From Larix kaempferi (lineage: Eukaryota; Streptophyta; Pinopsida; Pinales; Pinaceae), in contig BSBM01000232.1 of NCBI GenBank assembly GCA_027924585.1, forward strand, positions 27,428,501-27,492,500: 64,000 nucleotides of DNA, written 5' to 3'. Position 1 is the stretch's first letter. Every line of letters starts with the position of its first letter. This document shows, one piece after another, positions 56,275-64,000 of this stretch. Both the position numbers and the translations under genes were made by a program. The notes under the pieces are model-generated. The model was not told the DNA's origin. It did no database searches and was given only the letters and a program-made list of their open reading frames with translations.

Positions 56275-57804
56275 TTGGATGAGTTAATTAGGGAGAAGGA
56301 AAATATTTTGGGACACATTGAAGAAGATTGGCGACAGAAAAGTAGGGCCACTTGGCTCAAAGCGGGAGATCGAAACACCAGGTTCTTTCATCGTTTTTCC
56401 AGTCAACGAATGTTGGCGAATTCTATATGGGAGGCTAAGGGGGATGTTGATGCCCCGGTATTTGATGATTTTTCGATTAAGGATTCTGTGACTAAACATT
56501 TTTCTGGGGTTTATTCTAAGACCAAGGAGCCTGGTTTACTCCATCAACTTGAAGTTCTAAATAATTTCCCCTGCTATTTCAATTGTGAGGAGGCCAACAG
56601 GATTGAGAGACCGGTGACTCGGGATGAATTATTCCGCACTCTTAAGCTTTGTTGTGTCGATAAGAGCCTGGGGCCCGATGGGTGGACAATGGAATTCTAT
56701 TTGTTCTTCTTTGACATGCTTGGGGATGAGCTGACAGAGGCCATTGAAGAATCGCGTTCTAAATCTCAGATCCCCCATCAGCTGAACCATACTTACATTA
56801 CTCTGATCCCCAAGGTGGATAAGCCACGGTCTTTTGATGATTACAGGCCGATTTCTCTCTGCAACCTCTTCTACAAGCTCATCTCCAAGATAATAGCTGA
56901 AAGGATTAAGTCAGTGCTGGGAGCATCTGTGTTCAGGGAGCAATTCGCTTTCTTACCCAATCGACATATCTCTGACGCGGTGGGGGTGGCTCAAGAGTGC
57001 CTCCACTCTATTAAGTCTAAGAGGCTATGTGCCTTTGTTCTTAAACTAGATCTGCAAAAATATTATGACTATGTTGATTGGGACTTGTTGCGGCTTATTC
57101 TTTTGCAAATTGGCCTCCCGGTGGAGGTGGTGAATTGGATTTATGCCTATTATTCCACTCATAGTTTCGTAGTTCTGATTAATGGTACTCCATCGGATTA
57201 TTTCCATGGAAACTGGGGGCTGAGGAAAGGATGTCCCTTGTCTCCTTACCTCTTCATTCTGGCTATGGAAGCACTTAGCTTATTAATCACTAAGGCCCGT
57301 CAGCAGGGGTCCATAACGGTTATTCAGGTGGCACGGGATTTACACATTACACATCTCTTATTCATCTACGATGTGCTCCTTGTTGGCGCAGGCACTAAAG
57401 ATGAATGGCTTCATTATCATCAAATCATCAATGTTTTCTGTGACACTTCAGGGATTCGTATCAATGCAAGTAAGTCCTCCTTTATTTGTCAATGTGATGA
57501 TGCTAACCTCCGTTATTTTATTTGTGGACTCTTTCCATTTGCACAGAATGGATTGGAGGATGGCATTAAGTACCTCGGCTTCAAAATCAAGCCCTGTTCC
57601 TATGAGGTTGCGGACTGGAATTGGCTGGTTCTAAGGGTTTCTAGGAGGATTAACTCGTGGGAGTCCCGGTGGCTGACGCTTGGTGGCAGACTTATCCTGG
57701 TGCAGTCAATCCTTCAATCTCTCCTTGTTTATTGGTTTACGTTATTTATCATCCCTCTGGGCACTATTGATCATATCCGACGGTGTATTTTCAACTTTCT
57801 CTAG
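56275..57804 (+). pseudogene. LINE ORF2 reverse transcriptase
   Basis: 509 codons are open. The N-terminal 'AGDRNTRFFHRFSSQRM' is followed by 'LGPDGWTMEFY', 'TYITLIPKVDKPRSFDDYRP', 'LKLDLQKYYDYVDWDLL' (motif A Asp) and 'GLRKGCPLSPYLFIL'. The catalytic FADD box is replaced by F-I-Y-D-V at 57361-57375, so one of the paired Asp is lost. The thumb ('YLGFKIKPCSYE', 'SWESRWLTLGGRLILVQSIL') is intact. It ends at a stop at 57802. Confidence 0.92.
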
Positions 57805-59117
57805 GGTGACAGGATGGGATATAAAAAAATGCATCTAGCATGTTGGAGGAGTCTGTCCCATCCTCGCCTGCTGGGGGGTTGGGGAATCAAACGGCTCAAA
57901 GAATTCAACAGGGCCCTCTGTGCCAAAAGCTTCTAGCGGATGCTTTTCGACAAATTTTTTTGGGGAGCTACTGTACAGGCTAAGTATTTGAAAGGCCTGG
58001 ATCCGACAACATGGCTTTGCAACTTTGTCTCTGCTCCTGGTATCTGTTCGGTGGTTTGGCGCAGTTTACTTAAAACCTGCCCGATTATTAAACGTTCACT
58101 CTACTGGGAGGTTGGCCGCGGGATTCAAATTTCTATGGGATCGGATCCGATACTTGGTTTGGGGGAGCATTATACTTTATCAGGTGCTCTTGTTCAGCTT
58201 TTACATGACAAGGGGTTTTTTGTCCTCAAACAGCTGCAACAGTTTGGGGACTCTTCTGGGGCCAAGTGGCTGATGGCAATCGACCTTGACTTGCCTTTGG
58301 CTCTATGTTGGGAGTGGGATAATTTTCGTCAAGATCTAATCGATGTTGGGATAGTCCTAAATGATCAAAGGGATCGGCTGGTTTGGTCAGCAAATGTTGG
58401 TTTGGGTTTCGTGACTGTTGCTCTGGCGTATGAGGAGATGCTGGCTGATACTGCTGACGGGGTGATGCCGGTGTTTTTAAGTTGTTATGGAATGACCGCG
58501 TGCAACTCAAGGTGGGCTACTTCATTTGGTTGTGCTCACAAAACAAGATTCTTACGTGGGCGAATTTACAACAGCGGGGCTTCTATGGCCCTGGGGTGTG
58601 TTCTCTTTGTAAGGTTGAGTATGAGGACATTGATCATCTATTTGGTAGGTGTGTCTTCTTCCAATTGGTTTGGACTGTTCTTCGTGCTATATGGCAGTGG
58701 TTACCGGTGTGGGAGGAAGTTTCTATCTTGGACAACCTCTTAGCTTGCTCCAATCAGTCGGAAGTCTACTCTGTTATTTCTTTCTACACGTTGTGGTAGG
58801 TTTGGCGTGCGAGAAATGGTTCGATATTTCGTGGATTTACTCCTCGGGTGGACCTGATTGCCACCAGAATTTTCGCGTGGATTTCTCCATCAGTCCTGAA
58901 CCCTGTACGTGATGTGTTGCGGGCTCCACCATTTTTGGAAGAACAACATCCCTTTCCTTTTGGCTTTTTTGATGGAGCAGCCTAGCGTGGTGTATGTGGC
59001 GGGGGTATAGTCATTAAGCTGTCACGACTTCATTAGTATCATTTACATCTGAATGCTGGCCACGAAACCAATACTCGGGCGGAACTTGTGGCCCTGTGGG
59101 CACTAGCGATCAAAATT
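57805..59117 (+). pseudogene. LINE ORF2 C-terminal zinc finger and RNase H start
   Basis: The connection domain is 57940-58480 (with stops at 57802 and 57935 before it), followed by a frameshift. The frame 58482-58799 carries a zf-RVT-like 'CSLCKVEYEDIDHLFGRCVF' and ends in a stop. After it an RNase H begins: 'FFDGAA' (Asp, 58968-58979) and 'RAELVALWALAI' (Glu, 59082-59084). The remaining RNase H residues are absent beyond 59117. RNase H domains at the end of plant L1 ORF2 are known. Confidence 0.8.
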
Positions 59118-59341
59118 GAACCCGTCAGAGCCCTTCCAAAGGCTTCTGACCTGTCCCTGAAGTGCTAAATGAAAAATGCCTGTAAAAAAAAATTAAAAAA
59201 CTTAATTTCACCCTGCAAAATAAGAAGGGGAAAATAAATAAAAATCTTTCAAATGAAGGGTAATTTTTGTAATATCCCGTCATGGTTTTTATTCACGGTG
59301 TAAGGGAAATATAAATATAAAGGTAGAGCGTATATCTACCC
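59118..59341 (+). promoter_or_regulatory. candidate hAT 5' end and promoter region
   Basis: Where LINE similarity stops, cagagcccttcc (59129-59140) resembles the CAGAG/CAGGG terminal inverted repeats of some hAT transposons, preceded by gaacccgt as a possible 8-bp target copy. Two A-rich runs follow. A TATA-like aatataaatataaagg lies near 59308-59323. The right terminus would be beyond the window, so this is unproven. Confidence 0.3.
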
Positions 59342-59525
59342 AGTACCCACTGCCCAGCTGTCATCACCGAATTCACCGATTCACCAGAGGCTCGCCGCTG
59401 GGTACTTCCCACTGCCCAGCTGCCATCACCGAATTCACCGATTCACCAGAGGCTTGTCGCTGGGTACTGCCCACTGCCCAGCTGCCATCACCGAATTCAC
59501 TGATTCACCAGAGGCTCGCCGCTCA
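59342..59525 (+). repeat. 62-bp tandem repeat, three copies
   Basis: 'ccactgcccagctg' recurs at 59347, 59409 and 59471 (62 bp apart), each followed by 'catcaccgaattcac' and 'gattcaccagaggct'. The copies are nearly identical, so the duplication is young. It lies just downstream of the TATA-like sequence, in what would be the 5' untranslated leader. Confidence 0.9.
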
Positions 59526-61867
59526 AGACTTAAGCATATCTAATCATAGATCTTTCTGGCCAGAATCTTGTGTCTTGAGCCCTGTGAAACTGTGTGTCTT
59601 AATTAATCTGAGCTCATTCCCGCCATTGAGTTGCTAACTTGATACTCTATTTAAACTTGCTGAACCCATCAGGCCTCTACAGACTAAAGGTGTTAATTCG
59701 CTGAATCCTCAAGTGTCCATTTGCCTTCTTCATCCAGAATTTTGTTCAGGTATATTCTTGTGCATTTTCTTAAATGCAATGCAGGTTTCAATTGATTTTA
59801 CATGCTTTCACTTAAATTAAATCATGATTGTTATTGCATTACAGGTTATAGTTGCTTTAAATCCCTGATTCCTTGTCACAACATCGTTGGCTGGCTACTG
59901 CTAGCAAGGTAACTTTTCTCTACAAATTTTCAATGGTTTATTTTTTGGCTGCTAAAATAATGGTTAAATTGTAATCTGGTGAAGTTATTAGTAGTTCCTT
60001 TTCCATAACATTTCACTGGAACCTTTCTTTTTAATGTTGTCTGAGGCGTTATGAGGAGAATTCCGCTATCTTTCCAACAAATGGTTGCAAACTTGCATGC
60101 CCCACCTATTTTACTCTTTGAGATCCTTGTGTTTTTATCACTAGCGAACACATATTTTCTTAGACAGTTTATTGATGACCATTGTGGTGTATACTTCTCT
60201 TTTCTGAAGCACTTTGTACACTAGCCCCACTTGTTGCTTGAAACACAATCAGTGTTAGCTTCTTCTACAGCTCTTTTCAGCTTCAGCACACTCATTGGAG
60301 CCTATTTTTTTTTTTGGTTAGCTTTTTCTACAGCTTTTTTCAGCTTCAGCACACTCATTGAAGCCTTTTTTTATTTGTTACACCTGTTCTTTCCCGCCGC
60401 AGCAATAAATATAATAATAGGAGTAGCATAGAGCCGATGAGATATACTCTTTTTGGAGTGGTGGTTTCGAGCTCCTGGACGCTATGAGGTGTAGCTGATG
60501 GCTTAGGATTAGGAATCTCTGCTCTATAATCTAGTATGAGTTTACTGAAATATCATTAACCAAACAAGACACTAAATACTAAATATAAGCTACATAAGCT
60601 ACAAATTAGTTCCTATTGTTTCTGAGACTATAAATAGATAAATATCATGCTCGATAACGTTTTGCTTCCATTGGATTTTCATCTTTTAGACAATGTCTAC
60701 TCGCCACGTTCTGGGACTTATCCCACCATTCATTTTCACATGTTTTTCTCTTTCTATAACAGAATAAACATGAGTTTCTTTAGTTTTTATACACTGCATA
60801 AGTTGTTCTCTGAATTAATTCAAAGTTTAATAGTTATCTAAATTATTTATAATTATATTATAAATTTCAATTAACTTTAATATGTTAACAAATATGCATT
60901 TTCCAAGTTTACAGTTATGCGGTTATGCACCTTCAAAAATATGCATTTCAAAGTTTGCCAATTATTGCGTTTGGGTATAGAAATTCAATACAGTAAATAT
61001 TCTTTGAATATTTACAGTTATATTATATATTTCTTCACTAAACAAGTTTAATAATTATTTAATTTTTTTATGGTTATATTGTAAATTTTTCTTAACTTTC
61101 ATATAGTGCATTTTCCAGGTTTTTATAGTTATGTAAATTGATATAAAATAAAATAAAATTGTAATTTTCATATAATAATTCAATACACAAATTTGTGATG
61201 TACAAATTTATTTATGTTAAACATTTTGTTTAAATTTATGTTAATTATTTGTTGAATGTCTTCTAATTATGCATTTCAAAGTTTATCAATTATGCAAATT
61301 GATATAACAAATTCAAATTTCATTTGCACAATACATAAATTTGCCACTTCTGCAATAATATAAGTTTGTCAATTATACAATAATTTTAGTAATATGCTTT
61401 TATGTAAATTGATACAACAATGTCAAATGGTAATTGTGTACATTAATTCAATACAATAATATTCAAAGATTTTATTTAAACTCATATTTTTAAGTTAAAA
61501 AAATTACAATAATGTTTTTTATATTTTGTAATACTAAATTTATATGATATTTTAGTACTTCACTTTTATTAATATTATGAATTATGATTTGGGTTAAAAT
61601 TATAAATCTAATTATTTATTTAATGTTCAAAACATATCAATTAAAGTGTCAACAACTTCATTCAAAGCCAAGTTATAATTTTTTAATTTTTTTTAATATA
61701 CTTTTATTCAATATTCAAAATATAGTTTTTGAATAATGATATGTTTTATAAATTAGTGTTTATACATTTTTTTAAGTTGATAAAAAATATAAGAGTTATT
61801 AAATTATTTTTTTTAACTAATTAATTATATTTTAAGTTAATTTTAATAGCAATAAAAAATTATAAAT
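59526..61867 (+). other. probable 5' leader exons and AT-rich intron of the hAT gene
   Basis: 59526-59749 and about 59845-59910 are less AT-rich and bounded by splice-like signals: 'ttcag|gtatat' at 59749, 'ttacag|gtta' near 59844 and 'gcaag|gtaac' at 59910. 60256-60317 is followed by a near-copy at 60318-60378 (a 61-bp direct duplication around 'cagcttcagcacactcatt'). From 60600 on the sequence is very AT-rich, with no coding potential. The exon structure is inferred only from these signals. Confidence 0.4.
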
Positions 61868-61883
61868 TTTTAGATATCAACTT

Positions 61884-62904
61884 TTTCCTTGGATGTATCC
61901 TTGGAAAAAGTCTGTAATTTTATTTCAAAAAGATGAAGAAAATTACATTCTGCACATGTAATAGGATCACATAGACCCCTACATTGTCACATATTTACAT
62001 TCCCATGGCTCGGGAACAAACCCTCATACGCCCAAAAAGAAAGAAAAAAGAACCAGTGAATAAATCAGTCTATCAAGCCCACCAATATCCAGATCCACAT
62101 AAGAGATCCACAGCTCCCAGGATCTGCCTCCACTCCTCAGTCTCCACTCAACGCCACCGCCTACCTCCCAGCAGCAAAGGCAGTCCAGCCTCAATAAAGA
62201 GGGATATGACAGAGCTCCCTGCAGCGATCAGAGAAGGCAGCGACAATAATGTGAAGCACCCAGATAAGGCAGCAAACCCTGTAAACAATGAGTAGGAAAC
62301 CGATCCTATCCACGAAATCCACAAACCAGAAAAATCCAAACCGACCGCAGTCCTCAAGATCCGAAGATGGGTACTCGGCTAGCCACAAAATATCCGGAAT
62401 AGCTTTTCAAGAACGAACCGCCAGCCTCCAAGAAACCGGAAACCCTCGGTGACCGCCGCCTGAGACCAGCCACCACATTGCACAGTGCCCTTAGCTCCAT
62501 CAGATCTGACCCTCAACGGTGCAGGAGAGCCGCAGCTGTGGACTACGCAACAGCCTCGGCGGCCTCCTATACCAGCGAAAAGCAGCCCTCCAGGAGCCCG
62601 CGATTATGAGCACCGACATGTTCTTCACTGACGCCCCAGATGCCTCCACCGACACCGAACCAGCGCATCAGCTCATCAATCCGCTGTGACAGCAATCCAT
62701 GCCCGCGAAGAAGTAGGAGGCGCAGAAGCCAGATCCGCGATGCCCCGATCTCCGTCCTTCAGGATACCTGCAAAAAAAAAAAATCAAAGAAACCAGCAGC
62801 TATGTATAGGGGGGAGGGGCGGCTGGGCCAAGCCCTGGCCGCCCAAGCTACAGGAAAAAATCGACTCTCAATAGGGTTTTCGCTCCAACTCCCCAGGTCC
62901 CTCC
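61884..62904 (-). mobile_element. GC-rich 1-kb retroposon with 16-bp target duplication
   Basis: TTTTAGATATCAACTT occurs exactly at 61868-61883 and 62905-62920, flanking 1021 bp of markedly higher GC than the surrounding intron. Long, variable-length duplications are typical of LINE-type target-primed insertion. On the minus strand it opens with a GC-rich leader ('gagcgaaaaccc', 'gggcggccaggg') and ends in an AT-rich tail holding 'aataaaattac'. No RT is present, so it is a non-autonomous or internally deleted LINE relative. ORFs inside it have no recognised domains. Orientation is probable, not certain. Confidence 0.75.
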
Positions 62905-62920
62905 TTTTAGATATCAACTT

Positions 62921-63136
62921 ATTATTAATTATCTTGAATTAAGTTTTATTTCATTTATATATAAAGAAATGTTGAAATTATAGAAACAAATTTTCAGTGG
63001 TTTAAATACTAATGAATATGTGAAAATAATATTAAGTATTTCAATTGTTTTATTGTAAAACTATGTCTTTATATATATGTTTGTGCATTTACTTATGTTA
63101 ATGTTTGAATTGTTTAAATAGGTGTAAATCGAGAAA
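62921..63136 (+). other. intron end upstream of the transposase ORF
   Basis: AT-rich sequence continuing the intron after the retroposon. It ends at an acceptor-like 'tttaaatag|gtgtaaatc' (63120-63121), sixteen bases before the first ATG of the ORF. Confidence 0.4.
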
Positions 63137-64000
63137 ATGGCTCCCATTGGTCGTCCTAAGAAGGATAGAAAACAATTATCAATTGTTGATGCATTTGGTA
63201 TCCCATAGCAATCTGATGAACCATATTTCCAAAATGAAGTTACTGATCATCCACTTGAAGATGATGAATTAGATAATGCAGAACTTGTTGAAGGAGAACA
63301 ACCATCAAAGAAATGCAAAAGAACATTCAAATTTAAATGGAAGACAAGATTTCCATGGGCTTATGTTATTAAAGATTGTAATGGCAATGAAAGGATAAAA
63401 TGTTCATGGTGTGTTAAATTTAAGAGAGACACTCCATTTGCTAAAGATGGAAGTACCACTCTTCAAGTTAGTGGTCTAAATGACCATGCAAATTCAGAAG
63501 CTCTTAAATTTTCTTTGCAACTTTTGGAGGGAGAAACCAAAAGAAGTAATCTCCCAATTACCAAGCATATAGAACTAATGGTAGATGTTGAGAAGGAGAG
63601 AATCATATCAGTGATTGAAAACATGTATTTTGTTGCTATACATGATTTACCTTTAAAAACATATAAGTCAATTTGTGACTTGAATAGGTATAAATGCACT
63701 CCACACATGCCTCTAACAGATGAATACTCTGCATACACAAATACATCATCTGGGAAGGAGTTTCTCCAAGCTGCTAAGGAGGTATATTGGAAAAAGTTAA
63801 AAGATGATATTTTCCATAGCCCATTTTATTCTATTTTAGTTGATGAAAGCACTGATCAAACCATGGACCAACATTTGATTGTTTATATTACATATTTGAC
63901 AAATGAAGGAAGAGGCAAATGTGTAACAAAATTCATACGCTTGCTTCAAATAAATGATGGAACAGCTCAATCTATGTATGATGCAGTGAGAACACTTTTA
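63137..64000 (+). CDS. hAT-type zinc-finger transposase-like ORF, runs off the window
   Basis: Open from the ATG at 63137 ('MAPIGRPKKDRKQLSIVDAF') to the window end except for one TAG at 63206-63208. A basic N-terminus is followed by an acidic stretch, then a TTF/BED-like zinc finger with 'CSWC' at 63401-63412 and a His at 63484-63486. Then helical sequence and 'SILVDESTDQTMDQHLIVYI', where the Asp at 63842-63844 fits the first catalytic residue of the hAT RNase H-like fold. It resembles DUF4371/ZNF862-like hAT proteins. The TAG may be a disabling mutation, or the AG of a splice acceptor (cccatag|caatc). Confidence 0.75.

Larger units (their letters stand above)
53041..59117 (+). mobile_element. 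L1-type LINE, decayed, plus strand
   Basis: Base composition shifts to clearly higher GC at about 53040. ORF1, an endonuclease-RT ORF2, a zinc-finger tail and the start of an RNase H follow in the standard order of plant L1 elements. The RNase H breaks off at about 59117 and no clear 3' end is reached. An A-rich run (59186-59202) lies beyond. No target duplication was found. Stops and frameshifts throughout. Confidence 0.88.

Noticed and set aside
59342-59525. CRISPR-like regular repeats
   Set aside because: Contiguous 62-bp tandem units without unique spacers, in a plant genome; the same reasoning applies to the arrays at 30655-31600 and 7505-7636.
61984-62942. Pro/Arg/Ser-rich ORFs of 60-103 codons
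   Set aside because: They sit inside the GC-rich retroposon, have no recognised domain and look like composition effects.

Overview
This is a eukaryotic plant nuclear window with no intact host gene. Nearly all recognisable coding sequence is transposable-element derived: Ty1/copia and Ty3/gypsy LTR retrotransposons, L1-type LINEs and a hAT-type DNA transposon. The remainder is a decayed duplicate of the plant gene BIG, the UBR4-like giant protein linked to auxin transport. Long AT-rich spacers, old nested retroelements with 0.4-1.8 kb LTRs, and several solo LTRs fit a very large repeat-rich seed-plant genome. A gymnosperm is my guess (inference). No rRNA, tRNA, CRISPR or prokaryotic feature was seen.

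Layout. 1-6.8 kb: two same-strand BIG pseudogene segments, interrupted by LTR sequence that contains a solo LTR (328-954, target duplication CACTA). 7.29-8.77 kb: a solo LTR with duplication AGGAT. 9.26-18.0 kb: a decayed minus-strand gypsy element (G3), whose gag carries another solo LTR (14214-14681). 18.9-20.8 kb: the 3' end of a second minus-strand gypsy (G2). From 20.76 kb a copia 5' LTR with primer-binding site has landed in G2. A chromodomain gypsy (G1, 21428-35209, minus) has landed in that copia. A copia (C1, 25255-32485, plus) has landed in the reverse transcriptase of G1.

36.3-49.0 kb: a copia integrase scrap, then a minus-strand LINE split by a full-length copia (C2, 37814-47913, minus). 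C2 is itself split by a rearranged gypsy remnant (G4, 39609-44039, plus). 49.0-53.0 kb: AT-rich non-coding DNA with a degenerate tandem repeat and a TA microsatellite. 53.0-59.1 kb: a GC-richer plus-strand LINE with decayed ORF1 and ORF2. 59.1-64.0 kb: a promoter-like and untranslated leader region with short tandem repeats, a GC-rich 1-kb retroposon with a 16-bp target duplication, and at the right edge the start of a hAT-type zinc-finger transposase-like ORF.

The elements form a stratigraphy. In three places removing an insertion and one copy of its target duplication rejoins the broken host-element reading frame: C1 in G1, C2 in the LINE, and the solo LTR in G3 gag. This supports the boundaries. 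All similarity calls are by eye from recognised protein motifs; no database search or alignment was run.
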